From: Bog-756 sp963833585
Lineage (GTDB): Bacteria > Actinomycetota > Acidimicrobiia > Acidimicrobiales > RAAP-2
DNA: 64,000 bases
Direction of reading: 5' to 3'
Assembly (NCBI GenBank): GCA_963833585.1
Contig: CAWHYF010000004.1
Span: 1-64,000 of the forward strand
In this document: piece after piece, positions 56,662 through 64,000 of the stretch
How positions within the stretch are numbered: the first letter of the stretch is position 1
Layout: the number at the start of each line of letters is the position of its first letter
Program-made: the position numbers and the translations under genes
The notes under the pieces: model-generated
Told to the model about the DNA's origin: nothing
What the model saw: the letters and a program-made list of their open reading frames with translations, nothing else
Databases searched by the model: none

Positions 56662-58846
56662 CTACCCCACCTCCTCGGCCCCGGGAAACGCCTGGAGGAC
56701 CCGGGTCTCGGCCGAGTTGTCCACGTCGGCCACCTCGCCGAGCTCGGACTCGTCGAAGACCATGGAGTCCTCCTGGTCGTCAGGGGGGTGGACTCCCTGG
56801 AAGGCCTCCGCGTCCTCGGGGGTGCCGGTGTCCCGCGGTTCGAGGGCCGCTTCGGCCGGGCCCGCCCGGCCGGTTGGTTCGGCCGGGGCGACCGGCCCGT
56901 CCGGGTCGGCCGGGGCGATCGGGTCGGCCGGCGGCATCGCGGCGGTGTCGGGCCCGGTGGGGGCGGCCGCCGGGTCGGCAGCCGACGGATCAGACCCCCG
57001 GCCCCTTCCGGTCGGTGCTACGGCGCGGTCGGCGGTCGGGACGCCCTCCCGGCTCCGGGGAGGCTCGGCCCCGGGGTCCACCACCAGGTCGAGACCGACC
57101 GGCAGGCCGAACTGTTCGGACAGCGCCGCCTCGATCTCGCCTCGCACCTCCTCGCACCTGCTCCGGTGGGTCTCGTTGGGGAGGCCGAACACGGCCCGGT
57201 CACCTTCGACCCCGACGAACCGCCCGGCCTGGAACAGGGCCTTGGCCTTGGGCCTCAGCCGCCCGATGACGTGATCCCCCCAGGCCTGGACCAGCTGGTC
57301 CCGGGTGGGGAACGGCCCGGTGGCGGCCGGCGGTGCGGGGTCGCTCGGGGCGACCGCCCGCGCTTCGGCCTCGGGCGGAGTCACCGCGGCAGGTGGAGGG
57401 GCGGCGGGGGCGGTTCGCCGGGGTGCCTGGGGCCCCTGGAGCTTCCGCGGTCGGCCCGCGGCCCGCCGCGGCCTCTCGACGGACCGCGCCAAGCGTCCGC
57501 CTGCCCGCCACCGCGCCGGTGTCGCCGGACTCGGGGCCCGACGGGGCTGCCGCGCCCGGATCCGCTGAGACCTCCCGGCCGGCGGGAGGGCCTTCGGGAG
57601 CCGGGGACCGACGACGGCCGGGACCGGCCCCCTCCGCCCCCCGGGCCGTGGGTGGGACGGTGGCGGAGGGGGCCATCGGGACTTCCCCCCCGGCGGCTGC
57701 AGGCGGCAGACCCGTGGTCCGCGCCAGCGCCTCCAACCGCTCGATCCGGGAGAGCAGCGCCTCGGGCGAATCGTCGGCCTCCGGATGGGCCAGCCGGACC
57801 AGGGCCACCTCGAGGTTGACCCGGGGCTCGGGGGCGTCGCGCATGGCCACCTGCGCCAGCCCGAGCACCTCCATGGCCCGGACCAGGGTGGCGAGGCCCA
57901 CCCGCTCGGCCTGGGCGGCGAGGGACTCCCGCTCGGCACCGGACACCGCCATCAGGTCGGGAGCCACCATGGCCAGGAAGCCCTGCCGGAAGTAGTCGAC
58001 CAGGTCTCCGGTGAGCTGCTGGGGACTGAATCCCGCCGAGGTGAGGTGGGCCACGGCCACCAGGGCCCGGCCGACGTCCCGTTCGGCCAGGGCCTCGGCC
58101 ACTTCGTCCAGCTCCGGCAGGTCGTCGTCCACGGAGTCCGAGGCAGCCACCTGGTCGAGGACGGAGAGGGCGTCGCGGGCCGACCCTCGGCCCCGGCGCA
58201 CGGCCAGGTCCAGGGCCTCGTCGGGCACGTCGAGCTGGGCCTCCCTGCGCACCTGGTCGAGCAGTTCTCCGAGGGTCTCGGGGCCGAGCAGTCGGAACTC
58301 GAAGTGCTGGGTCCGGCTCCGGATGGTCGGCAGCACCTTCTGGGGGTCGGTGGTGGCCAGGACGAAGATGACGTGGGCCGGCGGCTCCTCGAGCGTCTTC
58401 AGGAGTGCGTTCGACGCCGCCGTGGAGAGCATGTGCACCTCATCCACGATGTAGACCTTCTGGCGGCCCGGTGTACCGAGGGCGGCTCGGGAGACCAGGT
58501 CCCGCATGGCCTCGACGCCGTTGTTGGAGGCGGCATCGAGTTCGTGGACGTCCAACGAGGTGCCCCTGGTGATCTCCACGCACGAGACGCAGATGCCACA
58601 CGGCTCACCGTCGTGGAGGTCGGTGCAGTTGAGCGCCTTGGCCAGGATCCTGGCCGTGGAGGTCTTCCCCGTACCCCTGGGGCCGCTGAAGAGATAGGCA
58701 TGGGCCACCCGGTGGTCCCGCACCGCGTTCCGGAGGGCCAGCACCACGTGGTCCTGGCCCTTCACCGCCTCGAAGGTGGCGGGGCGGAACCGTCGATAGA
58801 GCGACTGGTAGGGAGTGTCGAACGGTGCGTCGGGTGCGTCGGCCAC
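56662..58846 (-). CDS. dnaX: DNA polymerase III subunit gamma/tau, with a frameshift near 57400-57460
   Basis: Gamma/tau is the clamp-loader ATPase. The AAA+ part is intact: YRRFRPATFEAVKGQDHVVL, Walker A FSGPRGTGKTSTARILAKAL near 50, zinc-binding CTDLHDGEPCGICVSC, Walker B VYIVDEVHMLSTAA near 133 and sensor PTIRSRTQHFEF. After a Pro/Ala-rich linker the first frame turns into Arg/Pro junk, while a second frame gives TRDQLVQAWGDHVIGRLRPK, QAGRFVGVEGDRAVFGLPNE and an acidic C-terminus. An extra base in the G/C runs at 57400-57460 joins them (727 residues). Some bacteria use programmed shifts here, but no A-run is seen, so an error is preferred. ATG 58846. Confidence 0.9.
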
Positions 58847-58917
58847 GTCGAGGGAGCCTACTGGTCACCGCCACCCGAGTTTCCGGGCCGGGACCCGTCC
58901 CCCGGCCCGCCTCCGGC

Positions 58918-59037
58918 GCTCTGTGCGGCGGCCAGATTGGCTGCGGCACACGGCCTGACCTGCTGAGAGCTGCTGCCTTCCGACCCTGACTCGATTCACA
59001 GGAGGCCGTTGCGCAGGACCCAGCCGCCGCACAGAGC
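58918..59037 (-). ncRNA. ffs: Small signal recognition particle RNA (4.5S)
   Basis: The minus strand carries the SRP RNA domain IV core: GTCAGGGTCGGAAGGCAGCA, then CTCAGCAGGTCAGG, with the GGAA tetraloop and asymmetric loop that bind Ffh. The ends GCTCTGTGCGGCGGC and GCCGCCGCACAGAGC pair to form a long stem. The length of about 120 bases and the position next to dnaX are common. Exact 5' and 3' ends may differ by a few bases. Confidence 0.88.
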
Positions 59038-59309
59038 GTCGGAGGTTGCGGCGATGCTACCTCCCGGTGGCGAGGCGCCGGTGCGCGAGGCCGCCGCCGA
59101 TGGAGTACGGCTCCGGACCTCCGACGACGGTCCGACGACCAGCAACCCCCGGGGTGCCGAGCGGGTGCCGAGCGGGTATCGAGCGGGTGTCGAGCCCGGC
59201 CGGGACCGAGTCGGGGCGGCCTGGGCACCGTCGGGGCCGTCCGGAGCGGCGGAGTAGCCTGTCCAGGCTGTCGACCCGTCCGGATCGCACCCGGTGGGGC
59301 CGAGCATCC

Positions 59310-59394
59310 GGAGGCGTGCGAGAGCGGCCGAATCGGCACGACTGGAAATCGTGTGTGGGGAAACTCACCGTGGGTTCAAATCCCACCGCCTCCG
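59310..59394 (+). tRNA. tRNA-Ser (GGA)
   Basis: An 85-base class II tRNA with acceptor GGAGGCG/CGCCTCC, anticodon stem CACGA/TCGTG and loop CTGGAAA giving GGA. It has a long variable arm (TGTGGGG/CTCACC type), T arm GTGGG TTCAAAT CCCAC and discriminator G. CCA is not encoded. It lies just upstream of tadA. Confidence 0.96.
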
Positions 59395-59476
59395 CCATAT
59401 GGGCACCGACGCGATATCATCACCGGCCCCGGGTCGGGACCCCGTCGACGGCCACCCCGTGCGCGACGAGGCCGCC

Positions 59477-59944
59477 ATGGATCTGGCCCTCGAGCAGGCC
59501 GCCGAGGCCGCGACCCAGGGCGATGTCCCGGTGGGAGCGGTGGCCGTCCACCGCGGTCAGGTGATCGCCGCCCGCCACAACGAGCGTGAGCTGCGGGGGG
59601 ATCCGACCGCCCACGCCGAGCTCCTGGTCCTGGCGGACGCCGCTCGAGCTCTGGGCACCTGGCGGCTGTCCGAGGTCACCGTGGTGGTGACCCTCGAGCC
59701 CTGTCCGATGTGCGCGGGAGGGTTGCTGGCCGCCCGGGTGGGTCGGGTGGTGTTCGGGGCCGTCGACCTCAAGGCCGGGGCCTGTGGATCCCTCTACAAC
59801 CTGTGCGTCGACCCGCGACTCAACCACGAGGTGGTGGTGACCGCCGGGGTGCGGGCCGAGGAGGCATCCGAGCAGCTCATGGCGTTCTTCGGCGAGCGTC
59901 GCAGGGCGCCCACGGCGGCCCGCCACCCCGCTGGACCGCACTGA
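59477..59944 (+). CDS. tadA: tRNA-specific adenosine deaminase
   Basis: TadA converts A34 to inosine in tRNA-Arg(ACG). The 155-residue protein has the zinc deaminase signature: DVPVGAVAVHRGQVIAARHN, HAELLVLADAA with His and catalytic Glu near 46-48, and LEPCPMCAGGLLAARVGRVV with the Cys pair. AVDLKAGACGSLYNLCVD and a C-terminal FFGERRR complete it. ATG 59477 has GAGGCCGCC upstream. GTG 59459 and ATG 59399 are in frame, and one of them may be real because many TadA proteins have a few residues before MDLAL. Confidence 0.92.
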   Translation: MDLALEQAAEAATQGDVPVGAVAVHRGQVIAARHNERELRGDPTAHAELLVLADAARALGTWRLSEVTVVVTLEPCPMCAGGLLAARVGRVVFGAVDLKAGACGSLYNLCVDPRLNHEVVVTAGVRAEEASEQLMAFFGERRRAPTAARHPAGPH

Positions 59945-60063
59945 CACCCCGACGAGAGTGATGCACTGGCTCGCAACGCGCCGCTGGCGCTCCCCCGACG
60001 CGCCGCTGGCCGCCGACCTGGGTCGACGACCAGCGTGCGCCGCTCAGCGGGTTCCGTTCCGGG

Positions 60064-61836
60064 TCAGGCGTTAGCCATCGCCACGATCGGTTGGTTGAGA
60101 TGCATGCTCCCGGTCGAACCGTAGAAGAGGTCACTGCCGAAGCAGAACACACCCCCGTCGGTAGCCACGAACCGGTAGCCGGCGCCGTCGAGCGATGCCG
60201 CCATCCCCACGATGGGCTTGTTGAGGTGGATGTTGCCGGTCGAGCCGAGGAACGGGGCGCCGCCGAAGGTGAAGATGCCTCCGTCGGAGGCCACCATCCA
60301 GTACGCCCCGGGAACGACAGGGTCGGCGGCCATGCCGACGATGGGCTGGTTCAGATGGGAGCCGCCCATCGAGCCGTTGAACTGGGCGTCACCGAAGGCG
60401 AAGATGCCACCGTCGGAGGCCACCAGCCAGTAGCCGCCACCGTCGGGCGTCGCCGCCATCCCCACGATGGGCTGGTTGAGGTGCATACTCCCGGTCGAGC
60501 CGAAGAACCCGGCATTGCCGAAGGCGAAGATGCCTCCGTCGGAGGCCACCAGCCAGTAGCCGTTGGCTGTGCCGGTCGAGTCGAAGCTGGGGGCCATTCC
60601 CACGATGGGCTTGTTCAGGTGCATGCTCCCGGTCGAGCCGAAGAACCCAGCCGACCCATGGGCGAAGATGCCTCCGTCGGAGGCCACCAGCCAGTAGCCG
60701 TTGGCGGTGCCGCCGGCGCTCGAAGTGGCCGCCATGCCCACGATGGGCTTGTTCAGCGGGGTGGCACCCTGCGAGCCGTGAAAGGCCGCACTCCCGAAGG
60801 TGAAGATGCCGCCGTCAGTGGCGCCCAGCCAGTAACCGGTGCTCGGAGCCGAGTTGCCCGACCCACCTCCGCCACCGCCGCCACCGGGTGGGAGGGTTGT
60901 GTTGGCCTGGTACGTGATCGTCAGGTTCCCGTTGAGCTGCCAATGGCCCTGGAAGAACGGCATCGACAACGAACGGGCCGGATTGGCGTACCCCGCGCCG
61001 CCTCCGCCGCCGGCTCCGGGACCGCCGCCACCACCGGTGAAGTACCCCCCGCCGCCTCCGCCGCCGCCGTTTGCGGTGGTGTCACCGATTCCACCGGCAG
61101 CCGGTGAACCGGCCGTGGCGGTCGGGCCACTGCCGCCCGTAGCCGAGGTGCTCCCGCTCCCCGCGGCTCCGGCCGTCGAGCCGGTGGCACCTCCTCCCCC
61201 GCCGCCTGTCGCAGCCGTCCCGTTCAAGCCGTTGCCCACCGTGTTCCCGGCAGTGGGTCCCCCGGCTCCACCGGCGGCCACGGCGCCGCCGCCGCCGCCG
61301 CCTCCCGTGCTGAGCAGAAGGCTGCCCTGGGTGAACACCTGTGTCGATCCACCACCGCCGCCGGCACCGGGGCCTCCCGCCCCGCCGCCGCCGGCCCCGC
61401 CGGCCCCGCCGGATGCAGCGGAGCTACCTTGCTGGCCGACGTAGATCTGGAGCGACTGCCCGGCCGTCAGGTTCGGGATCAGGTTGACCGTTCCACCCGC
61501 TCCGAAGGTGCCCGCCGAACCCGCGCCGCCCTGGGCGCCACTGGCATCGACGCAGATCGAGTTGGTGATGGCGTTCGACGGGGCGATCCAGGACTGGACT
61601 CCCGGGTGATAGCTGAACCGGACCGTCACGACGTTGGGCCCGAACGAAGCGGCGTAGGTGGGACAGTCGGTCACCGCGGGGATGAGGGGCGATCCCGCTC
61701 CGGCGGGGGCGCCGACCAGCGCCACCGGCGCGGCCAGCAGGCCGCCGGCCACCAGGGCGCCGACCAGGTTCCGCTTCGGACGGCGGGCCTTCGTGACGGC
61801 GCGGGAACCCGTGCCGTCCCGTGGAGATCCAATCAT
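60064..61836 (-). CDS. Secreted Gly-rich protein with six YWLVASDGGIF repeats
   Basis: The 590-residue protein has a signal peptide (KRNLVGALVAGGLLAAPVAL, cut near 45) and then a Gly-rich region of about residues 80-320 with long GGGGG stretches. The C-terminal half has six 38-45-residue units of the type GYWLVASDGGIFAFGxA, then FxGSxG and LNKPIVGMAA. The units repeat GYW/GGIF/GS/LN-P-IVGM and could form a beta-propeller or toroid. Proteins with this repeat are frequent in Acidimicrobiia and some other actinobacteria; function unknown, probably surface binding or matrix. ATG 61836 has AAAGGAA upstream. It lies downstream of the Ig-like gene, same strand. Confidence 0.85.
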   Translation of the reverse strand: MIGSPRDGTGSRAVTKARRPKRNLVGALVAGGLLAAPVALVGAPAGAGSPLIPAVTDCPTYAASFGPNVVTVRFSYHPGVQSWIAPSNAITNSICVDASGAQGGAGSAGTFGAGGTVNLIPNLTAGQSLQIYVGQQGSSAASGGAGGAGGGGAGGPGAGGGGGSTQVFTQGSLLLSTGGGGGGGAVAAGGAGGPTAGNTVGNGLNGTAATGGGGGGATGSTAGAAGSGSTSATGGSGPTATAGSPAAGGIGDTTANGGGGGGGGYFTGGGGGPGAGGGGGAGYANPARSLSMPFFQGHWQLNGNLTITYQANTTLPPGGGGGGGGSGNSAPSTGYWLGATDGGIFTFGSAAFHGSQGATPLNKPIVGMAATSSAGGTANGYWLVASDGGIFAHGSAGFFGSTGSMHLNKPIVGMAPSFDSTGTANGYWLVASDGGIFAFGNAGFFGSTGSMHLNQPIVGMAATPDGGGYWLVASDGGIFAFGDAQFNGSMGGSHLNQPIVGMAADPVVPGAYWMVASDGGIFTFGGAPFLGSTGNIHLNKPIVGMAASLDGAGYRFVATDGGVFCFGSDLFYGSTGSMHLNQPIVAMANA

Positions 61837-62247
61837 GGACGTTCCTTTCTTCTGACCGTTCCCTGCCCCAAAGCCAGGAGATGCGGACCGGTCGTTCGTC
61901 GAGTGCCCGTGGACACCTGTTCTAAGCCCCAGCCGCCATTCGTCCGGGTCCGTGGAGGTACCTCGGCGACGGTAGTGGCCGTTCCGGAACCTCGCAAGGA
62001 GTGGCAATTGGCTGCCACGGAACGTGGCCGAATGACCGCGGCAATCCCGACCCAGTTCCGTTCGAACGGACGGAGAAGTGGCCTCTCAACAGCGGATATA
62101 GATGTTGTCACCGAAAGTTCAGCTGCCGTTCATCTGCAGGAATCCCGCCACTCTGGGTGGCAAGCATAGTTGGCCAGTCGGTCAGGGGCGGTGCGAAGCC
62201 CCGACGCCCGAGCCACGCCCGCTCCGCCCGCTGACCGGCAGGCAGGA
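61837..62247. other. Gap between the two secreted repeat proteins
   Basis: This 411-base stretch holds no gene. It contains a perfect 10-bp palindrome GTTCCGGAAC (61981-61990) and a small stem GTGGCA/TGCCAC (62001-62006 and 62013-62018) that would lie in the leader of the repeat protein. An A+T-richer patch near 62090-62110 on the minus strand (AACATCTATATCC) may hold its promoter. I could not recognise a known riboswitch. Confidence 0.45.
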
Positions 62248-64000
62248 TCAGGGCTTGAACACGGCGATGCCGGCGGCCCAGTACATGGCGGTCCCGAAGG
62301 AGCCGGCGAAGCTCTGGGCCCCGGCCGTACCCAGGACCTGGTACCCGGTCACCACGGTGGCGATGGATCCGGTGGTGGTCTGCTGCGACTGGGCGGTGTA
62401 ACCCGGAGAGGTCACGGAGATGGCCTCGGCGTTGTTGTGACCGGCGATGAACCCGACGGCCAGCTCGTTGGCGGTGGTCGAGGTGGCCGTACCCGAGTTG
62501 GGCGAGGTACTGGTGTTGGACGTCCCGGTGGAGACGTCGAGGGACCCGGTGGTGGCCACGCCGGCGAACTCCTGGACCTCGAAGCTCACGAAGGCGGCCG
62601 AGCCGTTGTGCACGGTCACGGTGAGCGTGGGTGAGGTGTTGGCGGCGTACCACATCTCCCCGTTCGAGTTGTGGCCCGAGACGTTGTAGGAGCCGATCAG
62701 GGTCCACTTGTTCCCGGCGGTGTCGGTCACCGAGGTGATGTGGTTGGTGGCCCCGTTGTACTCGCTGGCCGACAGCACGAGCAGGTCACCGCCGGTGGTC
62801 TGGGTGGGGAACGAACCGGACAGGCTGGTGGACGCGGCCGTCTCGGTGCCGCTGGCCGTCTGGACCAGATGGGGCGACGAGGCCACCGCGGTGACCGTCA
62901 GGGCGTAGTTGGTCGTGTGGACGGGCGTGCCGGCACCGGTACCGGTCCCGGTCACGGTCATCGTGTAGAGCCCCGGCGTCGTGCCCGACGCCGTGGTGAC
63001 GGTCAGGTTGGTACTCCCGCCCGAGGTCACCGAGGTGGCCAGTGAGACCAGGGCGGCGGGCGGTGCGCCGGTCACGCCGAGGTCGACCGTCTGGGGACCG
63101 TTGATGGCGGTGGTCTGGATGCTGGTGACGGCGGCGCTCCCGGCCGCCACGCTCGACGAGGGCGGCGAGGCGGCGATGGTGAAGTCGGGGGCCGGCGCGG
63201 CGGCGTTGACCACCAGGGTGAAGCTCTGGTTGGCCGGGGTGCCGAACCCGTTGCTGGCGGTGATGGTGATCGGATACGAGGCGTTGGATCCGCTGGCCGG
63301 GGTGCCGGCCAGAGTGGCCGTTCCGGTGGTGCTGTTGGGGGTGAAGGTGACGCCATTGGGGAGGGCGCCGCTCTCGGTCACCCCCATGGGGGTGCTGCCC
63401 GTGGTGGTCACGGTGAAGGTGCCGGCGGTCCCGATGGTGAACGTGGCGGTGTTGGCCGAGGTGATGGCCGGCGGGGAGTCGACCACGAGGTTGAAGGTGA
63501 CGGTGTGGGTGTTGGTCGTGCCGGTGCCCGTCACGCTGACCGGGTAGGTGCCCGGCGCGGCCGAGATCGGTGGGGTGACCGTCAGCGTCGAGGACGCACC
63601 CGAGGCGATCGACTGCGGGGTGAAGGAGGTCAGCGTCCCGGTCGGCCCACCCGTGGCGGTGAGACCCACCGTCTGGGAGGCACCCTGGGTGATGGCGGTG
63701 GTCACGCTGATCGAGGCGGCCGATCCGGCGGTGACCGTGGTCGAGGGGGGAACGCCCACCGAGAAATCACTGGGCTGGGCGTTGACCACCAGGGTGAAGC
63801 TCTGGGTGGCCGGGGTGCCGAACCCGTTGCTGGCAGTGACGGTGATCGGGTAGGAGGCGTTGGATCCGCTGGCCGGGGTACCCGCCAAGGTGGCCGTCCC
63901 GTTGTGGTTGTCCACGAAGGTGACACCGGTCGGCAGCCCGCCGGACTCGCTGAGCGCCGGGGACGGCGTGCCGGTGGTGGTCACCGTGAAGGTTCCAGCC
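62248..64000 (-). CDS. Extracellular multi-Ig-like repeat protein, 5' end outside the window
   Basis: The visible 583 codons are Thr/Ser/Gly/Ala-rich with no catalytic motif. Two near-identical He_PIG/Ig-like modules are visible: TFTVTTTG, ESGxLPxGVTF, GTATLAGTPASGSNASYPIT then ASNGFGTPAxQSFTLVVNA, about 185 residues apart. They alternate with a different beta-sandwich module (DFSVGVPPSTTVTAGSAASI type). The C-terminal 200 residues (NHITSVTDTAGNKWTLIGSY to YWAAGIAVFKP) form a distinct domain. The frame stays open to position 64000 with another module starting, so the protein is much larger. Likely a surface adhesin or scaffold. Stop at 62248. Confidence 0.8.
   Translation of the reverse strand, partial: AGTFTVTTTGTPSPALSESGGLPTGVTFVDNHNGTATLAGTPASGSNASYPITVTASNGFGTPATQSFTLVVNAQPSDFSVGVPPSTTVTAGSAASISVTTAITQGASQTVGLTATGGPTGTLTSFTPQSIASGASSTLTVTPPISAAPGTYPVSVTGTGTTNTHTVTFNLVVDSPPAITSANTATFTIGTAGTFTVTTTGSTPMGVTESGALPNGVTFTPNSTTGTATLAGTPASGSNASYPITITASNGFGTPANQSFTLVVNAAAPAPDFTIAASPPSSSVAAGSAAVTSIQTTAINGPQTVDLGVTGAPPAALVSLATSVTSGGSTNLTVTTASGTTPGLYTMTVTGTGTGAGTPVHTTNYALTVTAVASSPHLVQTASGTETAASTSLSGSFPTQTTGGDLLVLSASEYNGATNHITSVTDTAGNKWTLIGSYNVSGHNSNGEMWYAANTSPTLTVTVHNGSAAFVSFEVQEFAGVATTGSLDVSTGTSNTSTSPNSGTATSTTANELAVGFIAGHNNAEAISVTSPGYTAQSQQTTTGSIATVVTGYQVLGTAGAQSFAGSFGTAMYWAAGIAVFKP

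Noticed and set aside
57400..57460. Programmed frameshift making gamma and tau from dnaX
   Set aside because: No A-run or other clear slippery heptamer is seen, and the shift direction matches the extra-base errors elsewhere in the window. It stays possible but is not preferred.

Overview
The window is high-G+C bacterial DNA with frequent GTG and TTG starts. It is most consistent with an actinomycetote, probably of class Acidimicrobiia. Supporting signs are the gene order secE-nusG-rplK-rplA-rplJ-rplL-rpoB-rpoC-rpsL-rpsG-fusA-tuf-rpsJ-rplC, an L2 tail with the actinobacterial PWGKPEGRTR motif, a small acyl-CoA carboxylase epsilon subunit, a DUF3097 protein, an MptB-type mannosyltransferase and a secreted protein made of YWLVASDGGIF repeats. 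The taxonomic placement is inference.

Layout. 1-21.5 kb (minus strand) is the core translation and transcription block, running from rplV (cut by the left edge) up to tRNA-Thr, with tRNA-Met, rpmG and tRNA-Trp in front of secE. It has visible internal promoters (before rplC, rpsL and rpoB), an L10-type leader before rplJ and hairpins after rplL. 21.6-42.5 kb is a mixed housekeeping region: GNAT acetyltransferase, MptB-like mannosyltransferase, tRNA-Tyr, YajQ, GtrA-like protein, GH1 glycosidase, TesB thioesterase, citrate synthase, an unknown anchored protein, UDP-sulfoquinovose synthase, RmuC, NDH-2, PhoU, asd-lysC, two cyclophilins, an S51-like peptidase and an HSL-type esterase with a Lys/Ala/Thr-rich tail.

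42.7-53.5 kb is a compact acyl-CoA island. 3-Hydroxyacyl-CoA dehydrogenase and ethylmalonyl-CoA mutase lie on the plus strand. An overlapping minus-strand run holds ccr, methylmalonyl/ethylmalonyl-CoA epimerase, a GIY-YIG protein, carboxylase beta and carboxylase epsilon. A thiolase is divergent from ccr. Together these make a plausible ethylmalonyl-CoA pathway core: acetyl-CoA to acetoacetyl-, hydroxybutyryl- and crotonyl-CoA, reductive carboxylation, epimerisation and mutation. 53.5-60 kb holds a DUF222/HNH protein, a SixA-like phosphatase, recR, dnaX, the small SRP RNA, tRNA-Ser and tadA. The last 4 kb encodes two secreted repeat proteins; the second runs off the right edge.

A quality caveat: seven genes are broken by single-base frameshifts, including rplB, rplD, rplC, fusA, rpoC and dnaX. 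Ten of eleven events are an extra base, often beside a run of three G or C. I read these as sequencing or assembly errors and annotate the genes as intact in the organism. No CRISPR array, transposase, prophage or integron was seen.
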